A stretch of DNA of 39,762 nucleotides from Ichthyobacteriaceae bacterium (GCA_016744755.1 JADGDT010000018.1:1-39762); one strand, 5' to 3'; shown: positions 18,720 through 27,146, counted from the stretch's first letter. The notes: a model not told the origin generated them from the sequence alone. Numbers and translations: made by a program.

Positions 18720-18764
18720 TAATTGATGATTTTTCAACAAAAAAAGTTAAGAAATCAACAATTA
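18720..18764. promoter_or_regulatory. Long imperfect palindrome between gyrA and clpC
   Basis: TAATTGATGATTTTTCAAC (18720-18738) and GTTAAGAAATCAACAATTA (18746-18764) pair at 16 of 19 positions around seven A residues. It lies in the 323-base divergent gap between gyrA and clpC, about 95 bases before the gyrA start and 185 before clpC. It could be a regulator site or a structured 5' leader of the gyrA message. The rest of this gap is AT-rich; the best clpC promoter candidate (TATATTGA near 18862) is poor. Confidence 0.45.
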
Positions 18765-18933
18765 TATTTTTTGGTTTTAGATAGAAGAATTGTATCATTA
18801 ACCTTTAGTAAAAAACAACAAATATTTCACGATGTTTTTTTACATAAATAGCAATAAAAACGTATATTGAGTTAGTTTTCACTTATAAAAAAACTACTGT
18901 TAGAGTTAATAAAATCAACCAAAGATATAAAAT

Positions 18934-18940
18934 AAAGGAG
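18934..18940 (+). promoter_or_regulatory. Strong Shine-Dalgarno site of clpC
   Basis: AAAGGAG, eight bases before the ATG. Most genes in this window have no such site, as is usual in Bacteroidota, so it stands out and fixes the clpC start. Confidence 0.6.
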
Positions 18941-18948
18941 TTAGAATT

Positions 18949-21492
18949 ATGGAAGACAAATTTTCGCCAAAAGTAAAAGAGATTATCTCTTACAGCAAGG
19001 AAGAAGCTATTCGTCTTGGTCATGAGTTTATTGGGACAGAACACCTTGTGCTTGGGATTTTAAGAGATGGAGATGGAAAAGCAATTGAAATACTAAACAG
19101 TTTCAATATAGATTCCAATAGATTGAAAAATATATTGGAGGCATTAAATCCTACTGTTTCAAATTTTGAAATGGACAACAAACAAACAATAAAACTTACT
19201 GCATCAGCAGAAAAAGCATTAAAATCTACTTACTTAGAAATAAAACTTTTTAAAAGTCATTCTATAAATACAGGACATTTGTTGTTAAGTATTCTTAGAA
19301 ACGATAACGATCCAACAACGAAGATATTGAACAAACAAAAGATAATTTACCAATTGGTGAAGGAGGAATTTAAACTACTTCTTCTAGAAGATGAAACTTT
19401 TGAATCTCCTACTGCCGAATCTTTTTCAGATGAAGGTTTCGACCCTTCGGAAAATCCATTTGGAAGAGGTGCTGAAAACCTTGGTACTGGGGCTAAACAC
19501 CCTGCTAAAAAATCAAAGACTCCAGTTTTAGATAATTTCGGTAGAGATCTTACTCAGTATGCCGAAGAAGGTAAACTAGATCCTGTTGTAGGTCGTGAAA
19601 AAGAAATAGAAAGAGTTTCTCAGATTCTGAGTCGTCGTAAGAAGAACAACCCTTTACTTATTGGTGAGCCAGGAGTAGGTAAATCAGCAATTGCCGAAGG
19701 ATTAGCTTTGCGAATTATTCAGAAAAAAGTTTCTAGAGTTTTATTCAACAAACGTGTTGTAACACTCGATTTAGCTAGTTTAGTAGCTGGCACAAAGTAT
19801 CGTGGTCAGTTTGAAGAGAGGATGAAAGCTGTAATGAATGAGCTAGAAAAAAATGATGAGATAATTCTTTTTATTGATGAGCTTCATACAATTGTAGGAG
19901 CTGGTGGAGCAACGGGATCACTTGATGCTTCAAATATGTTTAAACCTGCTCTAGCACGTGGCGAACTTCAATGTATTGGTGCCACTACTCTAGACGAATA
20001 CCGTCAGCATATTGAAAAAGACGGAGCTTTAGAAAGGCGTTTTCAGAAAGTGATGGTTGAACCTACAAACGAAGAGGAAACTATAGAAATACTTAACAAT
20101 ATAAAAGAACGTTACGAAAGTCATCACAATGTTAACTATACAGACGATGCTATTAAAGCATGTGTAAAATTAACAGATAGATATATTTCCGACAGACATT
20201 TACCAGATAAAGCTATTGATGCTTTAGACGAAGCAGGTTCTCGTGTTCATATTACGAATATAAGGGTCCCTAAAGAAATTGTTGAGATGGAAAAATCTCT
20301 TGAAATAATAAGAGAAAAAAAATCTAGAGTTCTTAAAAGTCAAAAATACGAAGAAGCTGCAAAGTTGCGTGATGAAGGGAAACAAATTGAAAGAGATTTA
20401 ACTAATGCTCAACAAAAATGGGAAGATGATGTAAAGGCAAAACGTGAAACAGTTTCGGAAGAAGATGTAGCAGAAGTTGTTTCGATGATGACTGGTATTC
20501 CTTTGCAACGTGTGGCAGAAGCAGAGAGTAACAAACTTGCTTTGCTAGCTGAATTAATTCAAGGTACATTAATTGGACAGGAAGAAGCTGTAAAGAAAGT
20601 TGTAAAAGCAATACAAAGAAATAGAGCTGGACTGAAAGATCCATCAAAACCAATAGGAAGTTTTATTTTTCTAGGACAAACTGGAGTTGGAAAAACTCAA
20701 TTAGCCAAAGTATTGGCAAAAACTCTGTTTGATTCTGAAGAAGCACTTATAAGGATAGATATGAGTGAGTACATGGAGAAGTTTGCTGTTTCTAGATTGG
20801 TTGGTGCACCTCCTGGTTATGTTGGCTACGAAGAAGGAGGACAACTTACTGAAAAAGTTAGACGTAAGCCCTACTCTGTTATTCTTTTAGACGAAATAGA
20901 GAAAGCTCATCCTGATGTATTCAACTTGATGTTGCAGGCTCTAGACGATGGTCAAATGACTGATAGTTTAGGTAGGAAAGTTGACTTCAAAAACACTATT
21001 ATCATTATGACATCTAACATTGGTACTCGTCAATTAAAAGATTTTGGTACTGGTGTAGGTTTTGGTACTTCAGCTAGAGTAAATAATTCTTCTGATGACG
21101 CCAAAGGAGTTATAGAAAATGCATTGAAAAAAACATTTGCTCCAGAATTCCTTAACAGAATTGATGATGTAGTACTGTTTAACTCTCTTGAAAAGGAAGA
21201 TATCAGAAAAATTATTGATATAGAATTAAAAAAACTTATTGAACGTATCGAAGCTTTAGGATACAATTTCACTTTTAGCGAAGAAGCAAAAGACTTTGTA
21301 GCCGATAAAGGTTACGACAAACAATTTGGAGCTAGACCTTTGCAAAGAGCTATTCAAAAATACATTGAAGATCCTTTGGCTGAAGAAATAATTAATTCTA
21401 ACATAGTAGAAGGAGATTCTATTTTGATGGATTTTGATAAAGAGAATGATGAAATAACGATAAAATCAACTAGTAAAGAATCTAAGAAATAA
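18949..21492 (+). CDS. clpC: ATP-dependent Clp protease ATP-binding subunit ClpC
   Basis: AAA+ unfoldase that feeds substrates to ClpP or refolds them, cytoplasmic. 847 residues. Two Clp N repeats at about 5-70 and 80-145, first AAA+ domain with Walker A GEPGVGKS (239-246) and Walker B ILFIDELH, a UVR-type middle segment [19 protein letters not shown] (about 465-483) that marks ClpC rather than ClpA or ClpB, second AAA+ domain with Walker A GQTGVGKT, Walker [15 protein letters not shown] and sensor region [11 protein letters not shown], then the C-terminal ClpB_D2-small domain. Own terminator; divergent from gyrA. Confidence 0.95.
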   Translation: MEDKFSPKVKEIISYSKEEAIRLGHEFIGTEHLVLGILRDGDGKAIEILNSFNIDSNRLKNILEALNPTVSNFEMDNKQTIKLTASAEKALKSTYLEIKLFKSHSINTGHLLLSILRNDNDPTTKILNKQKIIYQLVKEEFKLLLLEDETFESPTAESFSDEGFDPSENPFGRGAENLGTGAKHPAKKSKTPVLDNFGRDLTQYAEEGKLDPVVGREKEIERVSQILSRRKKNNPLLIGEPGVGKSAIAEGLALRIIQKKVSRVLFNKRVVTLDLASLVAGTKYRGQFEERMKAVMNELEKNDEIILFIDELHTIVGAGGATGSLDASNMFKPALARGELQCIGATTLDEYRQHIEKDGALERRFQKVMVEPTNEEETIEILNNIKERYESHHNVNYTDDAIKACVKLTDRYISDRHLPDKAIDALDEAGSRVHITNIRVPKEIVEMEKSLEIIREKKSRVLKSQKYEEAAKLRDEGKQIERDLTNAQQKWEDDVKAKRETVSEEDVAEVVSMMTGIPLQRVAEAESNKLALLAELIQGTLIGQEEAVKKVVKAIQRNRAGLKDPSKPIGSFIFLGQTGVGKTQLAKVLAKTLFDSEEALIRIDMSEYMEKFAVSRLVGAPPGYVGYEEGGQLTEKVRRKPYSVILLDEIEKAHPDVFNLMLQALDDGQMTDSLGRKVDFKNTIIIMTSNIGTRQLKDFGTGVGFGTSARVNNSSDDAKGVIENALKKTFAPEFLNRIDDVVLFNSLEKEDIRKIIDIELKKLIERIEALGYNFTFSEEAKDFVADKGYDKQFGARPLQRAIQKYIEDPLAEEIINSNIVEGDSILMDFDKENDEITIKSTSKESKK

Positions 21493-21524
21493 ATTATTTA
21501 CTTTTAAAAGTATTGTGTAATTTT

Positions 21525-21557
21525 AAAGGTCACCTATTATCTTAGGTGACCTTTTTT
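21525..21557 (+). terminator. Rho-independent terminator of clpC
   Basis: AAAGGTCACCTA (21525-21536) and TAGGTGACCTTT (21543-21554) form a perfect 12-bp stem with a 6-base loop, then a T run. Confidence 0.93.
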
Positions 21558-21578
21558 AAATCCAAAAATCAACCTAAA

Positions 21579-22256
21579 ATGAAATTACACATTAAACTAT
21601 TATTATTTACAAGTATATATCTTCTGAGTAATACTACAGAGGCTCAGACAGATACTGAACTTTCAACACAAGTTAACAACTCATACCCATTGAAATCATA
21701 TGTAGATACTACAAGTAAATGGGAGCAAAAAATAATTTTCAAATCTTCTGATAAGTCAAGAGGGCTATATGGTGCTGTAACGATAAAATACGGAACTGTA
21801 GAAAACAGTAATACTATTTTTATAGGAGGTAGAGGTGGATGGATAATTAATCATAAAATTGCATTTGGTTTTGGAGGATATGGATTTTATGGAGATAAAC
21901 AAAACTTAACTACAAATATTCAATATAACTACTCTGGAGGGTATGGTGGGTTTATTGTTGAACCCATTTTTTATTCAAGCAAAGTAGTACATTTTTCTAT
22001 GCCAATAATGCTTGGTGGTGGTTGGGTTGGTAGAATTCAGAAATTTGATGATCATTCCGAGATAATGTATTCCGACTTAGTATTTTTAGCCGTAGAACCA
22101 GGACTAGAAGTTGACTTTAATATTACTAAAAAATTTAGAATTGCAATTGGAGCATACTACACAATTGCAAATGATATAGATAGTTCGTCTGAATTGAGTG
22201 ACGAAATAATGAATAACCTATCAGTTGGTTTGCAGTTTAAGTGGGGGATATTCTAA
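21579..22256 (+). CDS. Outer-membrane beta-barrel protein
   Basis: 225 residues from the ATG at 21579. An upstream in-frame GTG at 21546 lies inside the clpC terminator stem and is not credible. Signal peptide MKLHIKLLLFTSIYLLSNTTEA is cleaved before QTDTEL. The mature part has alternating aromatic/glycine strands (GGRGGWIINHKIAFGFGGYGF, FSMPIMLGGGWVGRI, KFRIAIGAYYTIA) and ends VGLQFKWGIF with a C-terminal Phe, the typical terminus for insertion into the outer membrane. No transport or enzyme role can be assigned. Confidence 0.8.
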   Translation: MKLHIKLLLFTSIYLLSNTTEAQTDTELSTQVNNSYPLKSYVDTTSKWEQKIIFKSSDKSRGLYGAVTIKYGTVENSNTIFIGGRGGWIINHKIAFGFGGYGFYGDKQNLTTNIQYNYSGGYGGFIVEPIFYSSKVVHFSMPIMLGGGWVGRIQKFDDHSEIMYSDLVFLAVEPGLEVDFNITKKFRIAIGAYYTIANDIDSSSELSDEIMNNLSVGLQFKWGIF

Positions 22257-22312
22257 ATAATTATCATTAGAAAAAATGTTTAAAAAATATCGGACAATTA
22301 TATCTTTAATTG

Positions 22313-22320
22313 TATTTTTG
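22313..22320 (+). promoter_or_regulatory. Candidate -7 box for the small zinc-finger gene
   Basis: TATTTTTG fits TAnnTTTG and lies 32 bases before the ATG at 22353. Confidence 0.4.
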
Positions 22321-22352
22321 CCAAAGTTATATTAACATTAAGAAACAAAAAA

Positions 22353-22526
22353 ATGGCAAAAAGTTGTATTGTTTGCGGGAAAACTCACGAAGAGATACCT
22401 GTAACTAAGTTTTATTATAAAGAAAGTGAATTTTATATTTGTCCTCAGCACATTCCAATGCTGATACACAAACCAACAGAATTAGCAGGTATGATTCCTG
22501 ATGCGGAGAACTTTCCTGCAGGCTAG
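22353..22526 (+). CDS. 57-residue zinc-finger-like protein
   Basis: A complete short gene in the gap after the outer-membrane protein: ATG at 22353, stop TAG at 22524-22526, 57 residues. It reads MAKSCIVCGKTHEEIPVTKF and continues to YICPQHIPMLI. Cys5, Cys8, Cys30 and His33 form a CxxC-x21-CxxH set, a typical structural zinc site, and the tail is Pro/Ala-rich (TELAGMIPDAENFPAG). It has its own -7 box and a good terminator, so it looks expressed alone. I do not recognise a named family; a role as a small RNA-, DNA- or protein-binding adaptor is only a guess. Confidence 0.8.
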   Translation: MAKSCIVCGKTHEEIPVTKFYYKESEFYICPQHIPMLIHKPTELAGMIPDAENFPAG

Positions 22527-22547
22527 TAAATCACTAAAATATTATTT

Positions 22548-22582
22548 AAACAGTAAGTCTAATTTTTGATTTACTGTTTTTT
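22548..22582 (+). terminator. Terminator after the small zinc-finger gene
   Basis: AAACAGTAAGTC (22548-22559) pairs with GATTTACTGTTT (22568-22579) at 11 of 12 positions, followed by a T run. Confidence 0.88.
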
Positions 22583-22598
22583 TATGGACATATGCTTT

Positions 22599-23177
22599 CT
22601 AAAAGATTGTTTTAAACAGGAGTTTTAAATCTTCTGTAAAAGACCAATTTTTCAGATACAATCTATTAATTCTAACTTTATTAGGCCAGATAACTTCGTC
22701 GTTAAATTTGATCTTATCCTCTTGTTTTTCCAATAACTCCTCCTCATTTCTGTAATAAAGTGTAGCAGGCCCTGTTATTCCTGGTTTAACATTTAGAATT
22801 ATTTTATCATCACCAGTTAACTTGTCGGCGTATCCAACTACATCGGGTCTGGGACCTACAAAAGACATTTCTCCTTTCAGTATATTTAATATTTGTAGTA
22901 ATTCGTCTAGTTTAGTCATTCTAATTACATGACCAAATTTAGTAATACGTGGATCGTTTGCTGCTGTAATCACATCTTGATTTTGAATATCCATAGATCT
23001 CACTTTGTAAATCCTGAAAATTTTTCCATCCTTACCTACTCTAGCTTGAGAAAAAACACCAAACTTACCTGTAGAAATCGTAGATAAAACAACTAATACT
23101 ATCAGTAGTGGAAATAGTACGATTAGCAAAAATAGAGCTAATATATAATCAAATATTGTTTTACATATTCTGCCCAT
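22599..23177 (-). CDS. Membrane sugar-1-phosphate transferase (WcaJ/PglC type)
   Basis: Transfers a sugar-1-phosphate from a nucleotide sugar to a polyprenyl phosphate at the inner face of the cytoplasmic membrane, the first step of many glycan pathways. 192 residues, the short PglC-like form without the large WcaJ N-domain. It has one N-terminal membrane segment (about 10-32), then FRIYKVRSM (54-62), MTKLDELLQILNILKGEMSFVGPRPDV (about 85-111) and NVKPGITGPATL (about 128-139), the conserved blocks of PF02397. Start and upstream stop overlap as TAATG, so it is translationally coupled to the GT39 gene. Confidence 0.92.
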   Translation of the reverse strand: MGRICKTIFDYILALFLLIVLFPLLIVLVVLSTISTGKFGVFSQARVGKDGKIFRIYKVRSMDIQNQDVITAANDPRITKFGHVIRMTKLDELLQILNILKGEMSFVGPRPDVVGYADKLTGDDKIILNVKPGITGPATLYYRNEEELLEKQEDKIKFNDEVIWPNKVRINRLYLKNWSFTEDLKLLFKTIF

Positions 23178-24832
23178 TACTTGTCTATACGTTTGTAAAA
23201 AACAAAACCATTCTTCTCTCCTATTACTTCTAGATTTTTATGTCTTTTAAGTACTTGATTTTTTTGAGTAATTCTGGAAATAAAATATGCAGGTTTATCA
23301 ATATCTCCTGTCAATAACCATCCAATATTATTGTGATTTGGATTCTTTTGAGGTTGTTTTTCTGAATAAAACAAGTAAGCATAAGACCTATACATTAGCG
23401 GTGCAACGTAAGCAGAATCATCATTAAATTTTTGAAAAAACTCTATTGCTGCATTCTGAGTATATTTTTCAATTTTTGGAACATTAACAGCTGTAAAAAC
23501 AAACATAGTAATCATTATTGCCACATTCAGAACCATCATTCTAATTCCTGCATTGAAGGATTTATTGAACAGAGTGAATAGTATAGCTACTAATAAAAAC
23601 AAACCTATAATTCCTTCAAAACCTGTCCAATTAACTACAGCTTGCATATTTGCTTTTGCAAACTCATCGCCTATAAATGATGAAGTTCTTAATTTATCGG
23701 TATTCATTCCAACAACAGGCAACAACAGCATCAATAGTGTCCAAATAAAACCTACTACCGATAATGCTATCGTCATCCACCTACTCCACTTAATCCTATC
23801 GCTTAACAAGTAATAAACAGTGTGAGCTGCAAGAAAGGTCAACGAAAAATAAGTCATTGACGAGTAATGAACAATTTTAGTTTTTACTGATGAAAAAACA
23901 ATTAAAACTACCCAAAACAGGATTTTCATCATCAAGGTAAGATGCTTCTGTTTTGTATCGTCAGAAATATTATTTCCAAACGATTTGATAGCTAAAATAG
24001 CCGCAGGAAAAACTCCTATAAATAATACTATCGAATGGTAATACCAAGGTTGCTCGTGATCTGCTACATTCTTAGAAAGCAAATCAATCTGAACCTGTAT
24101 AAATTCGTAAACTACGGCTTCGTTCCCTCTAATAAATTCAATAATAAACCAAGATCCTCCTGTTAAAATCATTACCGAAAAGAAAATAGTAAAATCTAAA
24201 ATAGATGGAAAACCTTTGAACCAATTGATTAAGAAATACACTCCTAAAGTCAATAAAATCAGCAATAACGCAACAGGTCCTTTGGTAAGTATACCTAAAC
24301 CAATTGCCATACCCGACCATACTAAATTCCATTTATTTCTACCTTCTGTTTCATCAAGATACCTTGTAGCGTAATAAATACCTAAGAATATAAAAAAATT
24401 AAACCAAGGATCAATAATTCCTGATTTAAAATAAAAGAATGGTAGAATTGAACCTGCGTAACTAATCACCCAAATTAATCCAAACTTAGTATCATAATAT
24501 CTTTTACCAATATTAAAAATAAGAAGTAGCGATAATACTCCAACTATTGCATTGGGAAAACGAGCTGCAAATTCGTTAATACCAAATACATGCATCGATA
24601 AGGCTTGCATCCAAAAGAAAAGTGGCGGTTTTTCGAAAAAAGCTTGATAATCTATTTGTACAACAGAATAATTACCTGTGAGAAGCATTTCTCTGGCTGC
24701 TTCCGCAAAATTTATCTCATCCCAATCAAAAAGATAAACATCACCTAAAAAAGGAATAAATAGTAATAATGAAACTACAATTATACCTAAGCGTATTTTA
24801 TTATCTGTACTAAAATTTTTAATAAAAGACAT
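23177..24832 (-). CDS. GT39/ArnT-like membrane glycosyltransferase
   Basis: 551 residues with about ten to twelve membrane helices. Enzymes of this class move a sugar from a polyprenyl-phosphate donor onto lipid A, glycan or protein at the periplasmic face. YLFDWDEINFAEAAREML (about 29-46) contains the catalytic Asp/Glu region of the first periplasmic loop (D34, E35 or nearby), and FFEKPPLFFWMQAL (about 64-77) is the usual second block, as in ArnT. The soluble C-terminal part follows about 440. It is the middle gene of a tight operon with a PAP2 phosphatase (1-base gap) and a sugar-phosphate transferase (1-base overlap). Confidence 0.9.
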   Translation of the reverse strand: MSFIKNFSTDNKIRLGIIVVSLLLFIPFLGDVYLFDWDEINFAEAAREMLLTGNYSVVQIDYQAFFEKPPLFFWMQALSMHVFGINEFAARFPNAIVGVLSLLLIFNIGKRYYDTKFGLIWVISYAGSILPFFYFKSGIIDPWFNFFIFLGIYYATRYLDETEGRNKWNLVWSGMAIGLGILTKGPVALLLILLTLGVYFLINWFKGFPSILDFTIFFSVMILTGGSWFIIEFIRGNEAVVYEFIQVQIDLLSKNVADHEQPWYYHSIVLFIGVFPAAILAIKSFGNNISDDTKQKHLTLMMKILFWVVLIVFSSVKTKIVHYSSMTYFSLTFLAAHTVYYLLSDRIKWSRWMTIALSVVGFIWTLLMLLLPVVGMNTDKLRTSSFIGDEFAKANMQAVVNWTGFEGIIGLFLLVAILFTLFNKSFNAGIRMMVLNVAIMITMFVFTAVNVPKIEKYTQNAAIEFFQKFNDDSAYVAPLMYRSYAYLFYSEKQPQKNPNHNNIGWLLTGDIDKPAYFISRITQKNQVLKRHKNLEVIGEKNGFVFYKRIDK

Positions 24833-24833
24833 A

Positions 24834-25496
24834 TTATTTTCTGAAATTCAATAACGATTTATCTAGAATTTTGTTTTCTTTAAATATTTTATTGAAATAA
24901 TAAAACACCAATAAAGCTACAGCAAATCCAATAATAGAACCAACAACAGTATCTCTAACAAAATGTTGACTAAGGTAAACTCTAGAGAAAGCCGCAAGAA
25001 TTGCAAATATTGCCAATAAAAATTTACCAATATTCTTTTTACAAAAAAATGCCAAAAGAGTATACAGTCCGAAAGCAGTGGTAGAATGACCAGAAGGAAA
25101 AGTAGAAATCATGTGATTACGAACTCCTTCTATATAATGTAAGCTAATATCTAGTTTACCAAATACATTTGCAGGACGTGGCCAATCGTGAAAAAGCAAT
25201 TCTTTACTAATAAAACTAATAATTATAAGTGTTAAAATTCCAACAACTGCAGAGTAAAGAGATATTCTAAAGCGAACAAATAGCCCAATAATTATTACTA
25301 CTCCAAACATTATTCCATCTCCTAAATGGGTGACGTATCTAAAAAATGTATCAAAAAAACTATTGTGATACTGGTTTATTAGTAAGTGTCCGTCATTAAG
25401 AGAATATGCACTCATAAAAAATGCCCCTCCTAAAATTGCTATTAGAAATGGCATTATAAAATATTTATTCTCGACCAATATTTGCTTTAAAGTCAT
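24834..25496 (-). CDS. PAP2-family membrane phosphatase
   Basis: 220 residues from the ATG at 25496. A longer frame beginning with a TTG at 25514 would place the start inside the -7 box, so the shorter start is preferred. Six membrane helices are predicted. The three PAP2 motifs are in order: KELLFHDWPRP (Lys...Arg-Pro), STFPSGHSTT (Ser-Gly-His) and SRVYLSQHFVRD (Arg...His). This class removes phosphate from lipid phosphates, for example undecaprenyl pyrophosphate or lipid A. It is the first gene of the operon with GT39 and the sugar-phosphate transferase. Confidence 0.92.
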   Translation of the reverse strand: MTLKQILVENKYFIMPFLIAILGGAFFMSAYSLNDGHLLINQYHNSFFDTFFRYVTHLGDGIMFGVVIIIGLFVRFRISLYSAVVGILTLIIISFISKELLFHDWPRPANVFGKLDISLHYIEGVRNHMISTFPSGHSTTAFGLYTLLAFFCKKNIGKFLLAIFAILAAFSRVYLSQHFVRDTVVGSIIGFAVALLVFYYFNKIFKENKILDKSLLNFRK

Positions 25497-25511
25497 TGTG
25501 TATGTTTTCTG

Positions 25512-25519
25512 CAAATATA
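25512..25519 (-). promoter_or_regulatory. Candidate -7 box for the PAP2-GT39-transferase operon
   Basis: TATATTTG on the minus strand, only 15 bases before the preferred ATG, implying a very short leader. No TTTG is seen at the expected -33 position. Confidence 0.4.
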
Positions 25520-25548
25520 GTTTATTTTTTATTCTGAATTCTATAAAA

Positions 25549-25929
25549 CTAACTACCTATAACATGTTTTAATTCACTGATTTGGTTCTCCCAAAACATT
25601 TTAGACTCTTCTGCTTCATCATCGTCATCAGCAAAATCAGTAACAATAAGAGAAACATCTTTAGTGAGTTCATCAACTTCAATCTTCATCTCCCAAAAAG
25701 TATCATCTTCTTTCTCGTCCCATCTAAACCTAACAAGTCTATCCTGTTTTTTAGTTAGCAAATGAGCTATCTCTTCAGTATCATCCCATATAAAAACAAA
25801 TTTTTCAGATCTAGAATTTACATTATCAGCAAACCATTCTGCTAGACCACTTGGTGTTGAAATATAATTATATAATAATTTGGGTGAAGACCTCAGTACA
25901 AATTCAATTTGAAATTTAACGTTACTCAT
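25549..25929 (-). CDS. START-like (SRPBCC) domain protein
   Basis: 126 residues from the ATG at 25929; the frame extends nine codons further only to a TTG. The START-like/AHSA1 fold is suggested by FQIEFVLRSSPKLLYNYISTPSGLAEWFADNV (about 5-36, with the P-x-x-LY-x-x-x-S-x-P-x-GL-x-x-WF-A-D pattern) and the late helix region SKMFWENQISELKHVIG. Acidic tail loop DDDDEAEE. Proteins of this type bind hydrophobic ligands or act as co-chaperones; this one is the short single-domain version frequent in Bacteroidota. No catalytic assignment is possible. Confidence 0.82.
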   Translation of the reverse strand: MSNVKFQIEFVLRSSPKLLYNYISTPSGLAEWFADNVNSRSEKFVFIWDDTEEIAHLLTKKQDRLVRFRWDEKEDDTFWEMKIEVDELTKDVSLIVTDFADDDDEAEESKMFWENQISELKHVIGS

Positions 25930-26134
25930 ATTTTTATCTTTAGTAAATTTTGTCAATAGCTTTTTCTTTCATCGCAATATATATAATCAATATTTAATAG
26001 TAAAACAAAAACCATAAAAAAAGTAAATATTTAGTTTTAGGTTAAAAATAAAGATTTAATACTCTGATTAACAAGCTCTATCTTTAAGACTGAAAAACAA
26101 TAGATGAAAAAGCATAATTTTTAATCTTAAATTG

Positions 26135-26165
26135 TTTGCCTCAACAGATATTGTTTATATATTTG
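26135..26165 (+). promoter_or_regulatory. Promoter of the tRNA pair
   Basis: TTTG at 26135-26138, a 19-base spacer, then TATATTTG at 26158-26165: an exact fit to the Bacteroidota consensus TTTG-N19-TAnnTTTG. The first tRNA begins 18 bases further on. Confidence 0.85.
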
Positions 26166-26183
26166 CACCCGCTAAAGCAAAAA

Positions 26184-26257
26184 GGCGAGGTAGCTCAGCT
26201 GGTTAGAGCGTCGGATTCATAACCCGGAGGTCGCGGGATCGTGCCCCGCTCTCGCTA
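26184..26257 (+). tRNA. tRNA-Met(CAU), copy 1
   Basis: 74 bases. Acceptor GGCGAGG pairs with TCTCGCT (1-72 is G-U), D arm GCTC/GAGC, anticodon loop TTCATAA with anticodon CAU, T stem GCGGG/CCCGC. The G-U at position 1-72, not the C-A mismatch, argues against the initiator. An elongator Met is most likely, but tRNA-Ile2 (lysidine-modified CAU) cannot be ruled out. Odd points: the anticodon stem has an A-C mismatch at 31-39, and the T loop reads ATCGTGC instead of TTCGANN. CCA is not encoded. Confidence 0.92.
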
Positions 26258-26325
26258 CGATTACGTTTGAAGTATTTTTTGATGTTAACTTCTAAACGAA
26301 CAACCAGAAACATCAAATACATTTT

Positions 26326-26399
26326 GGCGAGGTAGCTCAGCTGGTTAGAGCGTCGGATTCATAACCCGGAGGTCGCGGGATCGTGCCCCGCTCTCGCTA
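26326..26399 (+). tRNA. tRNA-Met(CAU), copy 2
   Basis: Identical to copy 1 over all 74 bases, including the unusual T loop and the A-C pair at 31-39. The 68-base spacer between the copies is not tRNA-like but contains an inverted pair (ATTTTTTGATGTT / AACATCAAAT) that may help processing. Both copies share one promoter and the terminator at 26405. Confidence 0.92.
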
Positions 26400-26404
26400 C
26401 AAAT

Positions 26405-26439
26405 ATCCTCAAGAACTTTGTTTTTGAGGATTTTTTTTG
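26405..26439 (+). terminator. Terminator after the tRNA pair
   Basis: ATCCTCAA (26405-26412) and TTGAGGAT (26424-26431) form an 8-bp stem followed by eight or nine T. The stem's right arm overlaps the trmD -33 element. Confidence 0.85.
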
Positions 26440-26453
26440 TTTCCATATATTTG
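26423..26453 (+). promoter_or_regulatory. Promoter of trmD
   Basis: TTTG at 26423-26426, a 19-base spacer, TATATTTG at 26446-26453. The ATG is 15 bases further on, so the leader is very short. The -33 element lies inside the terminator of the tRNA pair. Confidence 0.8.
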
Positions 26454-26468
26454 TAAAAAATATTACGT

Positions 26469-27146
26469 ATGAGAATTGATATCATTACTGCTGTACCTAG
26501 TTTATTTGAAGGACCTTTAAGCGCCTCTATTGTAAAAAGAGCAATGGATAAAGGCTTCGTTGAGATTGTTATTCACGATTTAAGAGATTACTCAACGAAC
26601 AATTATCGGCAAATAGATGATTATCAATTTGGTGGTGGTGCAGGAATGGTAATGATGGCAGAGCCTATATCTAAATGCATAGACAAATTACAATATCAAA
26701 GAAAGTACGACGAAATTATCTACGTTACACCCGATGGCAAAACTTATAATCAGCAATGTGCAAACATGCTTTCGTTAGATGAAAATCTAATTATTTTAGC
26801 AGGCCATTACAAAGGTGTAGATCAAAGAATACGCGATATTTACGTTACAAAAGAGATTTCGGTTGGTGATTTTGTTCTTTCTGGTGGTGAGATGCCTGCT
26901 GCTATCATTGCAGATTCTATAATCAGATTAATTCCAGGTGTTTTAGGAGATGAGACCTCTGCCCTATCAGATTCTTTTCAAGACAATTTACTTGCTCCTC
27001 CTGTTTACACTCGCCCTTCTGATTTCAGAGGCAATAAAGTTCCTGATGTACTTATGAGTGGTGATCATAACAAGATTGAAAATTGGCGTTATGACGAAGC
27101 AATAAAGAGAACTGCAGAACGAAGACCTGATCTTTTGGGGGATTAG
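26469..27146 (+). CDS. trmD: tRNA (guanine-37-N1)-methyltransferase
   Basis: Methylates G37 next to the anticodon using S-adenosylmethionine, preventing frameshifts. The 225-residue length is typical of bacterial TrmD. SPOUT-fold trefoil-knot motifs: FGGGAGMVMMAEPI (about 57-70), LAGHYKGVDQRI (about 110-121) and EISVGDFVLSGGEMPA (about 129-144), which form the cofactor pocket. The C-terminal region ends YTRPSDFRGNKVPDVLMSGDHNKIENWR. It lies directly after the two tRNA genes but has its own promoter. Confidence 0.96.
   Translation: MRIDIITAVPSLFEGPLSASIVKRAMDKGFVEIVIHDLRDYSTNNYRQIDDYQFGGGAGMVMMAEPISKCIDKLQYQRKYDEIIYVTPDGKTYNQQCANMLSLDENLIILAGHYKGVDQRIRDIYVTKEISVGDFVLSGGEMPAAIIADSIIRLIPGVLGDETSALSDSFQDNLLAPPVYTRPSDFRGNKVPDVLMSGDHNKIENWRYDEAIKRTAERRPDLLGD

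Noticed and set aside
21546-21578. GTG start 33 bases upstream for the outer-membrane protein
   Set aside because: It lies in the clpC terminator stem, and the ATG at 21579 begins a normal signal peptide.
25497-25514. TTG start extending the PAP2 protein by six residues
   Set aside because: It lies inside a TATATTTG -7 box; the ATG at 25496 is more credible.
26184-26257. Initiator tRNA-fMet
   Set aside because: Position 1-72 is a G-U pair rather than the unpaired C-A typical of bacterial initiators, and the anticodon stem lacks the three G-C pairs.
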